Positions 1 through 5,776 of a DNA stretch of 6,408 nt are shown here, in pieces. The position numbers were made by a program, and so were the translations under genes. Source of the DNA: Peptococcaceae bacterium (lineage in GTDB: Bacteria; Bacillota; Peptococcia; Peptococcales; Peptococcaceae). Position 1 is the first letter of the stretch. The number at the start of each line of letters is the position of its first letter. The DNA is taken from assembly GCA_017532485.1 (NCBI GenBank), contig JAFXJE010000059.1:1-6408 (forward strand), written 5' to 3'. The notes below the pieces were generated by a model, which saw nothing but the letters and a program-made list of their open reading frames with translations, made no database searches and was not told the origin of the DNA.

Positions 1-1056
1 GAAGACTTTGCGAAAAATGAACGTCAATTACGCAAATTAACTGATGATTTACAAGATATCGTTATGTCTACTCGAATGATTTCTGTATCTGGTGCTTTCC
101 AAAAAATGCATAGAATTGTTCGTGACATGAATAAAAATCTTGATAAAGATGTAGAACTCGTTTTAATGGGTGAAGAAACAGAAGTAGATAAAACAATCGT
201 TGATGGTATCGGCGACCCATTGATGCACGTTGTTCGTAACTCTATGGACCATGGTATTGAACCTACTGCAGATAGAATAGCTGCTGGCAAACCTGCCAAA
301 GGTACTATTCTTTTATCTGCTGAAAATACCGGTGGTGAAATCGTTATCACCATTAAAGATGATGGTAAAGGTTTGGATAGGGAAGCATTATTGGAAAAAG
401 CTATGCGCAAAGGTTTATTAACTAAGGCGCCTGATGAGTATACCGACAGAGAAGTATATAGTTTGATTTTGATGCCAGGTTTCTCTACCAAAGAACAAGT
501 AAGCGAATACTCCGGCCGTGGTGTTGGGATGGACGTTGTGAAGAAAAACATCGAAAAAGTCGGTGGTAAGGTATTCATTGACAGTGAAAAAGGGAAAGGT
601 ATGACCTTAACCTTTAAAATTCCATTGACTTTGGCTATTATGAACTGTATGGAATTTACCGTAGGTGAACAGATTTATACTATTCCAATCAATTCTATTA
701 CTCGTTCCTTTAAAGTAACTCCTGATGAGTTGACTAAAGATATTCATGGCAATGACATGGTTATTGTTCGTGAAAATTGCTATTCTATCGTTAAACTGCA
801 TGAAGTATTTAATCTGGAAACAGAAGTAACCGAATTGCAAGATGGTATTTTGATTTTAGTAGAGGCAGGGGAACATTCCTATTGCATCTTCGTTGATAAA
901 TTAATTGGTCAGGCACAAATCGTAGTAAAACCATTGCCAGTATATTTGAATCAGTATGATATCGGTAAATACGGTATCTCTGGCTGCACAATCCTTGGTG
1001 ATGGTAGCGTAAGCTTGATTTTAGATGTAAACAATTTAATCGGACAGAAATACTAA
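1..1056 (+). CDS. cheA: Chemotaxis histidine kinase CheA, C-terminal part (5' end outside window)
   Basis: CheA is the cytoplasmic kinase that autophosphorylates in response to chemoreceptors and passes phosphate to CheY and CheB. The reading frame is open from base 1, so the 351 residues seen are only the C-terminal part; the P1 (phospho-His), P2 and most of the P3 dimerisation domains are missing. The first ~40 residues match the end of P3. The P4 ATPase domain follows. It shows the N box HVVRNSMDHGIE (fragment residues ~76-87), the G1 box DDGKG (120-124), a PGFSTKE segment, the G2 box GRGVGMD (172-178) and GKGMTLTF. From ~residue 200 to the end is the CheW-like P5 domain, which binds CheW and receptors. 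All ATP-binding motifs look intact. The ATG at 64 lies inside P3 and is not the real start. cheW follows after 19 nt. Identification is very secure; which receptors it serves cannot be seen. Confidence 0.97.
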   Translation, partial: EDFAKNERQLRKLTDDLQDIVMSTRMISVSGAFQKMHRIVRDMNKNLDKDVELVLMGEETEVDKTIVDGIGDPLMHVVRNSMDHGIEPTADRIAAGKPAKGTILLSAENTGGEIVITIKDDGKGLDREALLEKAMRKGLLTKAPDEYTDREVYSLILMPGFSTKEQVSEYSGRGVGMDVVKKNIEKVGGKVFIDSEKGKGMTLTFKIPLTLAIMNCMEFTVGEQIYTIPINSITRSFKVTPDELTKDIHGNDMVIVRENCYSIVKLHEVFNLETEVTELQDGILILVEAGEHSYCIFVDKLIGQAQIVVKPLPVYLNQYDIGKYGISGCTILGDGSVSLILDVNNLIGQKY

Positions 1057-1062
1057 GATATG

Positions 1063-1070
1063 GGTGGTGG
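1063..1070 (+). promoter_or_regulatory. Ribosome binding site of cheW
   Basis: The purine-rich run GGTGGTGG lies 5 nt before the ATG at 1076 and supports that ATG as the cheW start. The in-frame GTG codons at 1064 and 1067 fall inside this run and have no good Shine-Dalgarno sequence of their own upstream. Confidence 0.6.
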
Positions 1071-1075
1071 AAAAG

Positions 1076-1564
1076 ATGAGTGATTTGTTAGAACAAGAAG
1101 AATTGCTGGAACGCATTGCAGACGCAAGGGAAAGCAAACATGATGATTTAGAGAGCAAATATTTGACCTTTAAATTAGACGGACAAGAATATTGTTTGAA
1201 TTTACAGCATATCATGGAAATTATTGGTGTGCCATCCATTACTCATGTACCAAAATTACCAGGATTTATTGCAGGTATTTTGAATTTAAGAGGTAAGGTA
1301 TTACCAGTAATCAATATGCGAGTTCGTTTTGGCAAGCAGGCAGTAGAGTATAATGACGAAACTTGTATTTTAATTACACAGTATGAAGATACACAAGTTG
1401 GCTTAATCGTTGATGGCGTTGATGAGGTAGTAAATATCGCAGCGACAGATATTTTAGAGCCGCCAAATGTTAACGATATCAATGCTCATTTCGTAACAGG
1501 TGTATATAATGATGGTAAACGTATCCGTCTGATTTTAGATTGTGACCAAGTGCTGAATTCATAA
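1076..1564 (+). CDS. cheW: Chemotaxis coupling protein CheW
   Basis: CheW is the cytoplasmic adaptor that links chemoreceptor tips to the CheA P5 domain. The 162-residue product has a charged, acidic N-terminal extension of about 25 residues, then a single CheW-like beta-barrel domain beginning near YLTFKLDGQEYCLN. The most diagnostic stretch is the receptor/kinase contact segment GILNLRGKVLPVINMR, with NLRG at residues 70-73. A C-terminal RIRLILDCDQVL helix closes the domain. The size matches the family (about 150-170 aa). There is no receiver domain, so it is CheW rather than CheV. ATG 1076 is chosen because GGTGGTGG is correctly spaced before it; a GTG start at 1064 would add four residues. 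It lies 19 nt after cheA and 17 nt before cheR, clearly in one transcription unit. Confidence 0.96.
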   Translation: MSDLLEQEELLERIADARESKHDDLESKYLTFKLDGQEYCLNLQHIMEIIGVPSITHVPKLPGFIAGILNLRGKVLPVINMRVRFGKQAVEYNDETCILITQYEDTQVGLIVDGVDEVVNIAATDILEPPNVNDINAHFVTGVYNDGKRIRLILDCDQVLNS

Positions 1565-1567
1565 GAT

Positions 1568-1575
1568 AGGCGGGG
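1568..1575 (+). promoter_or_regulatory. Ribosome binding site deciding the TTG start of cheR
   Basis: AGGCGGGG ends 6 nt before the TTG at 1582. The family's N-terminal helical domain begins directly after this TTG (IKLTDQEFETL), and no ATG lies nearby in frame. The site therefore decides a non-ATG start. Confidence 0.65.
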
Positions 1576-1581
1576 ATAAGA

Positions 1582-2394
1582 TTGATTAAGTTAACAGACC
1601 AGGAATTTGAAACATTAACAACATTTGTAAAGAGAAACTATGGAATCAATCTTGAGAAAAAACGAGTATTGCTGGAAGGACGCTTGAATTCCGTTTTGAT
1701 TGAAAAAGGCTGTAAAACTTTTAGTGATTATATTAAAATTTTACAAGCGGATCGCAGTGGTATTGAATTAAGCGTTTTATTAAATAAAGTGACGACGAAT
1801 CATACATTTTTCATGCGCGAACCAAAGCATTTTGAGTTTTTGAAAAATACGATTTTGCCGGAACAAGAAAAAATCAATACTCGCAAACAATATAATATTT
1901 GGAGTGCTGGTTGTTCTGTAGGTGCTGAAGTATATACAACAGCGATGACTTTGCATGATTATTTTGGAGTAAAAAAATCAAGTTGGCGCTTTAAAATGTT
2001 GGCTACAGATATTTCTCAAAATGTGCTGGGTAAGGCCAAAGAAGGGATATATCAAGAGGATTTGATTAAGGACGTTTCTCCTGCATGGAAAAACAGTTAT
2101 TTCAAAAAGTTGCCTGATGGTCAATATCAAGTACAAGATAGTATTCGTAAGGATGTTGAGTTTCGCGTTTTAAACTTGATGGATAATTTTACTTTCCCTA
2201 CCAAGTTTAATTTGATATTCTGTCGAAATGTAATGATTTATTTTGACCAAGAAACACGTAATCAATTGATTAATAGATTTTACAATGTATTAGAACCGGG
2301 TGGATATTTATTTATTGGTCATTCGGAAACAATTCAACGTGAAACGACCAAATTTAACTATATTGCACCGGCAATTTATCGAAAAGAGGCTTAA
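1582..2394 (+). CDS. cheR: Chemoreceptor glutamate methyltransferase CheR
   Basis: CheR transfers methyl groups from S-adenosylmethionine to receptor glutamates, providing adaptation together with CheB. The 270-residue protein has the usual two parts. The N-terminal helical domain (about 1-75) ends in TTNHTFFMREPKHFEFL, where the conserved T/F-x-RE segment lies. The Rossmann-type methyltransferase domain follows: SAM motif I IWSAGCSVGAEVY (106-118), the acidic residue of LATDIS (D143), FCRNVMIYFD (213-222) and a C-terminal LFIGHSE. Length is typical, and no TPR or other extra domain is attached. Motif I departs from the more usual S-T-G-E-E-P-Y: here it is S-V-G-A-E-V-Y, keeping the second glutamate. 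The TTG start is supported by AGGCGGGG 6 nt upstream. The stop codon directly abuts the cheB start, which suggests translational coupling. A family-level function is secure; the effect of the motif change is unknown. Confidence 0.95.
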   Translation: MIKLTDQEFETLTTFVKRNYGINLEKKRVLLEGRLNSVLIEKGCKTFSDYIKILQADRSGIELSVLLNKVTTNHTFFMREPKHFEFLKNTILPEQEKINTRKQYNIWSAGCSVGAEVYTTAMTLHDYFGVKKSSWRFKMLATDISQNVLGKAKEGIYQEDLIKDVSPAWKNSYFKKLPDGQYQVQDSIRKDVEFRVLNLMDNFTFPTKFNLIFCRNVMIYFDQETRNQLINRFYNVLEPGGYLFIGHSETIQRETTKFNYIAPAIYRKEA

Positions 2395-3465
2395 TTGAGT
2401 ATGGCAAAACCGGTAAAAGTTCTGATTTGTGACGACTCTATCTTCTTTCGTAAAGCGTTAGAGAGAGGACTAAGCACAGATCCGGAAATTGAAGTAGTAG
2501 GTGTGGCTGCCAGTGCAGCAGAAGCGCGAGAATTGTTGAAAACCTTAAAGCCGGATTTATTAACCTTAGATATTGAAATGCCCCGGATGAACGGCGTAGA
2601 TTTTCTCAAAGAATTGATGCAGACTGCTCCGTTGCCGGTTATTATGGTTAGTTCGTTGGATGTTCGCGTATTTGATATTTTGGCTGCAGGTGCAATTGAT
2701 TTTTGTGCTAAACCAAAGAGCAATTCTCCTGCTGATACCGAAGAGTTTTATGCAGAGTTGAGGGAAAAAATTAAAGGTGGTGCTAAGGCTAAGCTGCGTG
2801 TACCAACAGCGAAGAAAGTAGTGCCAAAGACTATTTCTGTAGCTAACGCTACAGCATCTTTCCAACAAACTCGTCAAAATGACACTGTTGTTGCCGGTGC
2901 AAAGGTAATTGCGATTGGGGCATCAACAGGTGGTACAGAAGCTATTGTTGAAGTAGTAAAGAATTTACCAACCAACTTACCGGGTATTGTGGTTGTCCAG
3001 CATATGCCTGAAGGTTTTACCAGAATGTTTGCTGAACGCTTGAATAAATTAGCAGCAGTGTCGGTAAAAGAAGCAGAAAATGGCGACCCAATTTTACCAG
3101 GGACAGTTTTAATTGCTCCAGGTGGTTTACAGTTAAGTGTAGAAAAGAAAGGTATGGGCTTGGCTGTTAAAGTTGCTCCAGGACCGAAAGTAAGTGGTCA
3201 TTGTCCATCAGTTGACCATATGTTCCATTCTGTGGCAGCTAATGCAGGTAAATTTGCTGTAGGCGTAATTTTAACTGGCATGGGTGGTGACGGCGCTGAA
3301 GGGTTGTTGGCAATGCGTAATGCCGGTGCTTATACTATCGGACAAGATAAAGAGTCTTGTGTAGTTTATGGTATGCCGATGGTTGCTTATAATAAAGGTG
3401 CTGTTTGCAAACAATTGACTTTAACTAAAATTGGTAATGAAATTGTTCGTAGTGTAGGTAAATAA
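2395..3465 (+). CDS. cheB: Chemotaxis response regulator / receptor methylesterase CheB
   Basis: CheB removes methyl groups from receptor glutamyl esters (and deamidates glutamines) when its receiver domain is phosphorylated by CheA. Numbering from TTG 2395 gives 356 residues. The receiver domain spans about 6-122, with acidic pair D13/D14, phospho-acceptor D59 in LTLDIEMPRMNG, S86/S87 and K106 in AKP. A Lys/Ala/Val/Thr-rich linker covers ~125-168. The methylesterase domain follows, with catalytic triad S177 (GASTGG), H203 (VQHMPEGF) and D299 (GMGGDGAEG). These three residues have the same mutual spacing as the Ser164/His190/Asp286 triad known from the enterobacterial enzyme. No NWETF-like receptor tether would be expected or is seen. 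Start choice: TTG 2395 sits 5 nt after AGAGG and 0 nt after cheR; ATG 2401, two codons later, is possible. A strong terminator follows. All key residues are present, so it should be active. Confidence 0.97.
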   Translation: MSMAKPVKVLICDDSIFFRKALERGLSTDPEIEVVGVAASAAEARELLKTLKPDLLTLDIEMPRMNGVDFLKELMQTAPLPVIMVSSLDVRVFDILAAGAIDFCAKPKSNSPADTEEFYAELREKIKGGAKAKLRVPTAKKVVPKTISVANATASFQQTRQNDTVVAGAKVIAIGASTGGTEAIVEVVKNLPTNLPGIVVVQHMPEGFTRMFAERLNKLAAVSVKEAENGDPILPGTVLIAPGGLQLSVEKKGMGLAVKVAPGPKVSGHCPSVDHMFHSVAANAGKFAVGVILTGMGGDGAEGLLAMRNAGAYTIGQDKESCVVYGMPMVAYNKGAVCKQLTLTKIGNEIVRSVGK

Positions 3466-3472
3466 AGATAAT
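3443..3472 (+). promoter_or_regulatory. Weak candidate promoter at the cheB 3' end (for the phosphoesterase gene)
   Basis: TTGTTC (3443-3448), an 18-nt spacer and GATAAT (3467-3472) resemble a sigma-A promoter, 4/6 and 5/6 matches. Transcription would start near 3479, at the foot of the terminator hairpin, and would still have to pass through it. It is the only promoter-like pair I saw near the phosphoesterase gene, in AT-rich DNA where chance matches are common. Confidence 0.25.
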
Positions 3473-3477
3473 AATTT

Positions 3478-3512
3478 AAAGAGGCTGTGAGTAAATCCCA
3501 GCCTCTTTTTTT
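3478..3512 (+). terminator. Intrinsic terminator closing the che operon
   Basis: The arms AAAGAGGCTG (3478-3487) and CAGCCTCTTT (3499-3508) form a perfect 10-bp stem around an 11-nt loop. A run of seven T (3506-3512) follows, of which the first three also pair at the stem base. It begins 12 nt after the cheB stop codon. Confidence 0.92.
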
Positions 3513-3530
3513 AGGAGGAAGGGTTCATTA

Positions 3531-4076
3531 ATGAAAATTATGATTGCTTCAGATTTACATGGCAGTGTCTCGGCTTGTCGCCAACTTTTAGCTTGTTTTG
3601 AACGAGAACGGCCTGAAAAGTTACTTCTCTTAGGTGATTTGCTTTATCATGGACCACGCAATGATTTGACGCAAGAATATGACCCTAAAAAAGTAGCTGA
3701 AATGTTGAACGATATCCAAGATAAAATCATTTGTGTGCGTGGAAATTGTGATACTGAGGTTGACCAAGCTATGTTGGAGTTTCCGATTATGGCGGAATAT
3801 ACTATTTTGAATTTGGAAGATAGAATTATCTTTGCTACGCATGGTCACCGTTTTCAACAAGGTAATGCCTTGATTTTGGAACCAGGTGATATTGTTGTTC
3901 AAGGGCATACGCATCTAGCTGGCAAAGAAAATAGAGGTCATTACCATTGTTTGAATCCTGGCTCGGCAGCTTTGCCGCGTGGTGGCAGTAAAGCTGGTTA
4001 TATCTTATTGGAAGATAATATTTTCTCTTGGAAAACCTTAAGTGGTGAGGTTTATGCTGTTTGGGAAATAGAGTAA
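3531..4076 (+). CDS. yfcE: YfcE-type metallophosphoesterase (phosphodiesterase)
   Basis: This is a small cytoplasmic calcineurin-like metallophosphoesterase of the YfcE/MJ0936 group. Members hydrolyse phosphodiester bonds using two metal ions; E. coli YfcE has Mn-dependent activity on artificial phosphodiesters, and the physiological substrate is not settled. The 181-residue protein matches YfcE length and carries every metal-site motif in order: DxH at D8/H10, GD at D36, GNCD with N72, H104 in THGH, and GHTH with H126/H128. YfcE-like signatures HGPRN (40-44) and RGNCDTEVDQ (70-79) and the NPGS motif support this subgroup over generic phosphoesterases. It has no signal peptide or membrane segment. 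The ATG at 3531 has AGGAGG 12 nt and GAAGGG 7 nt upstream. No promoter fits between the che terminator and the gene. The following aminotransferase has its own promoter, so the gene may be monocistronic. Confidence 0.93.
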   Translation: MKIMIASDLHGSVSACRQLLACFERERPEKLLLLGDLLYHGPRNDLTQEYDPKKVAEMLNDIQDKIICVRGNCDTEVDQAMLEFPIMAEYTILNLEDRIIFATHGHRFQQGNALILEPGDIVVQGHTHLAGKENRGHYHCLNPGSAALPRGGSKAGYILLEDNIFSWKTLSGEVYAVWEIE

Positions 4077-4094
4077 AATATTGCAGAGTAAAGC

Positions 4095-4123
4095 TGGACA
4101 AATAAATAGTAAATTGTTATTAT
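4095..4123 (+). promoter_or_regulatory. Sigma-A-type promoter of the aminotransferase gene
   Basis: TGGACA (4095-4100, 5/6 match to TTGACA), a 17-nt spacer and TATTAT (4118-4123, 5/6 match to TATAAT) make a good housekeeping promoter. Transcription would start near 4130, leaving about 50 nt of leader before ATG 4180. It sits in the 103-nt gap after the phosphoesterase gene, which has no terminator of its own that I can see. Confidence 0.65.
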
Positions 4124-4165
4124 AAAATAATAGCCTTAAAAATAAGCTATGACATTATTATTTAC

Positions 4166-4173
4166 GGAAGGTG
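4166..4173 (+). promoter_or_regulatory. Ribosome binding site deciding the aminotransferase start
   Basis: GGAAGGTG ends 6 nt before ATG 4180. The in-frame GTG at 4171 is part of this Shine-Dalgarno sequence and so is unlikely to be the start. Confidence 0.7.
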
Positions 4174-4179
4174 AATAAC

Positions 4180-5361
4180 ATGGGAATTCCAGCATACTCA
4201 GTAAGAATGGCAAAAGAATCAGATGGTGCTATATCAGCTTTATTAAAGTTAACTCAACAGCCTGATATGATTTCTTTCGGTGGTGGCTTGCCATCAGAAG
4301 AATCTTTTCCGGTTGAAGATTTAAAAAATATTATTAATGATATTACTGCTGACTTAAACGGTGGCGTTTTACAATATGGTGTTACGGAAGGCTATTTGCC
4401 ATTGCGTGAAGAAATTGTTAAGCTGATGGCAAGCAAAGGTGTTCAAATTTCTGTAGATGAAGTATTGGTTACTGCCGGCTCACAGCAGGGGTTGGATTTG
4501 ATTGCGAAAGCGTTTATTGACAAAGGAGACAAAATTATTGTCGAAAGTCCAACTTATTTAGCTGCTTTACAAGCATTTCGAATGTATGAGGCAGAGTTTA
4601 TTGAAGCTCCTTTAGACGAAGATGGCGTCATTCCAGCAGAATTAGATAGAATTTTAGCAACGGAAAAAGTGAAATTGATTTACCTTATTCCAACTTTTCA
4701 AAATCCAAGTGGGAGAACAATTTCTGCAGAACGCAGAAAAGAACTGATGGAAGTAATCCGAAAATATGATGTGGTTTTGATTGAAGATGACCCATATGGT
4801 GATTTGAAATATACCGATGATATTTATCCAACGATGAAATCTATGGATACTACAGGACAAGTATTATATTTTGGTTCTTTCTCCAAAATTATTGCTCCTG
4901 GTTTCCGTGTAGGTTATTCTATTGCTTCGGCTCCGATTTTGAGTAAAATGGTTGAAGGTAAACAAAGCTGCGACTTGCATGTTTCTATTTTCTCACAAAT
5001 GGTTATTGCAGAATATTTAAAACGTGGTTTGTTGCCGGAACACTTACAAGTAATCAATGCACAGTATAAAGAAAAAAGAGATTTGATGTTGGCTTCTTTA
5101 GAAGAACATATGCCGGATGGTGTGACATGGACTCACCCAGAAGGTGGTTTATTCTTGTGGTTGGAATTACCAGCAGGTATGAGCAGTAATGAATTGCTGC
5201 CAGAAGCTGTTAACCAGAAGGTAGCTTATGTTTGTGGTGATTCTTTTTATGCTGCGGGTGAACCGAAAAATGCTATGCGAATTAATTTTTCCAATGCTAC
5301 AAAAGAAAATATTGTGAAAGGTATTATTACCTTAGCTGAAGTAATTAAAAATAAAATGTAA
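4180..5361 (+). CDS. Class I/II PLP-dependent aminotransferase (LysN/MocR-domain-like)
   Basis: This is a 393-residue fold-type I aminotransferase, a cytoplasmic PLP enzyme that moves an amino group between an amino acid and a 2-oxo acid. It resembles the ARO8/LysN group: aromatic, 2-aminoadipate or branched-chain aminotransferases and the catalytic domain of MocR regulators. Visible motifs in order are the N-terminal substrate segment ISFGGGLPSEESFP (~31-44), YGVTEGYLPLRE, TAGSQQGLDL (PLP phosphate contacts), PTFQNPSG with the PLP-contacting Asn, EDDPYGDL with D203 (pyridine nitrogen) and Y206, and GSFSKIIAPGFRVGY with Schiff-base lysine K236. A C-terminal MRINFSN supplies the carboxylate-binding arginine. 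Length equals a complete catalytic domain. There is no N-terminal GntR-type helix-turn-helix, so it is an enzyme, not a MocR regulator. The exact substrate cannot be read from sequence. It has its own promoter and terminator, so it is probably monocistronic. Confidence 0.9.
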   Translation: MGIPAYSVRMAKESDGAISALLKLTQQPDMISFGGGLPSEESFPVEDLKNIINDITADLNGGVLQYGVTEGYLPLREEIVKLMASKGVQISVDEVLVTAGSQQGLDLIAKAFIDKGDKIIVESPTYLAALQAFRMYEAEFIEAPLDEDGVIPAELDRILATEKVKLIYLIPTFQNPSGRTISAERRKELMEVIRKYDVVLIEDDPYGDLKYTDDIYPTMKSMDTTGQVLYFGSFSKIIAPGFRVGYSIASAPILSKMVEGKQSCDLHVSIFSQMVIAEYLKRGLLPEHLQVINAQYKEKRDLMLASLEEHMPDGVTWTHPEGGLFLWLELPAGMSSNELLPEAVNQKVAYVCGDSFYAAGEPKNAMRINFSNATKENIVKGIITLAEVIKNKM

Positions 5362-5369
5362 GAAAAGTT

Positions 5370-5386
5370 AAGGATTGCTAGTCCTT
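5370..5386 (+). repeat. Small hairpin just after the aminotransferase stop
   Basis: AAGGA (5370-5374) and TCCTT (5382-5386) form a short 5-bp stem, 6 with a T-G wobble, starting 9 nt after the stop codon. No T-run follows, so it is not a terminator alone. It may protect the mRNA 3' end or be chance. Confidence 0.3.
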
Positions 5387-5397
5387 GACAGATGTTT

Positions 5398-5433
5398 GCG
5401 TACTCGACTGAAATTTGTCGGGTACGTTTTTTT
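5398..5433 (+). terminator. Intrinsic terminator of the aminotransferase gene
   Basis: CGTACTCGAC (5399-5408) pairs with GTCGGGTACG (5417-5426) over 10 bp with one T-G wobble and an 8-nt loop. Seven T (5427-5433) follow. It lies 37 nt after the stop codon. Confidence 0.88.
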
Positions 5434-5462
5434 ATGAGGTGTTGATGAGCGCTAAAAAACAA

Positions 5463-5496
5463 AAAAAGAAGTTGAGATATATCTCAACTTCTTTTT
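5463..5496 (-). terminator. Perfect 34-bp inverted repeat: tRNA-Leu terminator, possibly bidirectional
   Basis: The two 17-nt halves are exact reverse complements centred at 5479/5480 (core GTTGAGATATATCTCAAC), giving a stem of about 15 bp with a TATA loop. The stem base is A-rich on the left and T-rich on the right. Read on the minus strand it starts 5 nt past the tRNA 3' end and runs into T-tracts (complement of 5454-5467), so it fits a terminator for the tRNA. Read on the plus strand it ends in five T and could back up the aminotransferase terminator. Confidence 0.8.
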
Positions 5497-5501
5497 AAAA
5501 A

Positions 5502-5587
5502 TGCCGGAAACCGGAATCGAACCGGTACGGGATTTAACTCCCGCAGGATTTTAAGTCCTGTGCGTCTGCCAGTTCCGCCACTCCGGC
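5502..5587 (-). tRNA. tRNA-Leu, anticodon UAA
   Basis: The minus strand folds into a class II tRNA of 86 nt. The acceptor stem GCCGGAG/TTCCGGC has a G-T pair at position 7-66, and the discriminator is A73 as expected for Leu. A D arm with GCAGACGC, the anticodon arm CAGGA-CTTAAAA-TCCTG, a long variable arm (CGGGA/TCCCG) and the T arm ACCGG-TTCGATT-CCGGT follow. The anticodon TAA is at 5551-5553 and reads UUA, plus UUG by wobble; both codons are frequent in these genes. The long variable arm together with A73 separates Leu from Ser. CCA is not encoded (minus-strand TTT follows), so nucleotidyltransferase must add it. Confidence 0.97.
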
Positions 5588-5596
5588 AACACATTT

Positions 5597-5625
5597 ATAT
5601 TACTAAAAAATTTAACAAATGTCAA
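5597..5625 (-). promoter_or_regulatory. Promoter of tRNA-Leu
   Basis: On the minus strand, TTGACA (5620-5625, perfect -35), a 17-nt spacer and TAATAT (5597-5602, 4/6 match) place the transcription start near 5590, just a few nt before the mature tRNA 5' end at 5587. The fit in position and spacing is excellent. Confidence 0.82.
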
Positions 5626-5650
5626 CAAAAATTTCAAAAATTTTTTAGAA
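5626..5650 (-). promoter_or_regulatory. UP-element-like A/T tract upstream of the tRNA promoter
   Basis: Directly upstream of the -35 box, the minus strand shows phased runs of A and T (AAAAAATTTTTGAAATTTTT). They resemble the UP elements that bind the RNA polymerase alpha C-terminal domains at stable-RNA promoters. Position and composition fit; function is inferred. Confidence 0.5.
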
Positions 5651-5670
5651 AGTTTTAAAAATTTTTGAAA
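5632..5670. repeat. Inverted repeat with 14-nt perfect arms in the tRNA/ABC-F intergenic region
   Basis: TTTCAAAAATTTTT (5632-5645) and AAAAATTTTTGAAA (5657-5670) are exact reverse complements separated by 11 nt. The left arm overlaps the UP-like tract of the tRNA promoter, so the right arm presents the same A/T motif pointing towards the ABC-F gene. Low sequence complexity makes a chance or DNA-bending explanation possible. Confidence 0.6.
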
Positions 5671-5684
5671 CTCTGTCCACAGAG
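5671..5684. repeat. 14-bp palindrome, possible operator
   Basis: CTCTGT (5671-5676) and ACAGAG (5679-5684) are perfect 6-bp arms around CC, directly abutting the A/T inverted repeat and about 27 nt before the ABC-F -35 box. Such dyads can be repressor sites; no regulator is identifiable. Confidence 0.35.
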
Positions 5685-5710
5685 AAACGGCTACTTTGGT
5701 GCTGCTCCCA

Positions 5711-5739
5711 TTGAAAAAAAATAGGATTTCTGATAAACT
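5711..5739 (+). promoter_or_regulatory. Extended -10 promoter of the ABC-F gene
   Basis: TTGAAA (5711-5716), a 17-nt spacer and TAAACT (5734-5739, 4/6 match) are preceded by TG at 5731-5732, the extended -10 element. Transcription would start near 5746, giving a leader of only about 30 nt, too short for the attenuator leaders known from some antibiotic-resistance ABC-F genes. Confidence 0.55.
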
Positions 5740-5760
5740 AATATGAATAGGATTTTCCGG

Positions 5761-5766
5761 AAGGAG
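5761..5766 (+). promoter_or_regulatory. Ribosome binding site deciding the TTG start of the ABC-F gene
   Basis: AAGGAG lies 10 nt before TTG 5777, and the typical ABC-F opening (ILQGKNLTKTY) begins immediately after. No in-frame ATG is present before Walker A, so a non-ATG start is needed. Confidence 0.6.
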
Positions 5767-5776
5767 CGAGAGTTTT

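Noticed and set aside
24..578. A 184-codon minus-strand ORF opposite cheA.
   Set aside because: It lies wholly antisense to conserved CheA P3/P4 motifs and is low-complexity Ser/Thr/Ile-rich, as expected of a shadow frame.
5445..5498. A 17-codon + strand ORF (ATG 5445 to TAA 5496-5498), Lys-rich, with GAGGTG a few nt upstream.
   Set aside because: It lies after the aminotransferase terminator, spans the 34-bp inverted repeat, and has no promoter. Its Lys codons are simply the A-rich stem of the terminator.
5588..5776. Replication origin or attachment site next to the tRNA gene.
   Set aside because: Only one poor DnaA-box-like match, no repeat of the tRNA 3' end elsewhere in the window, and no integrase or other mobile gene nearby.
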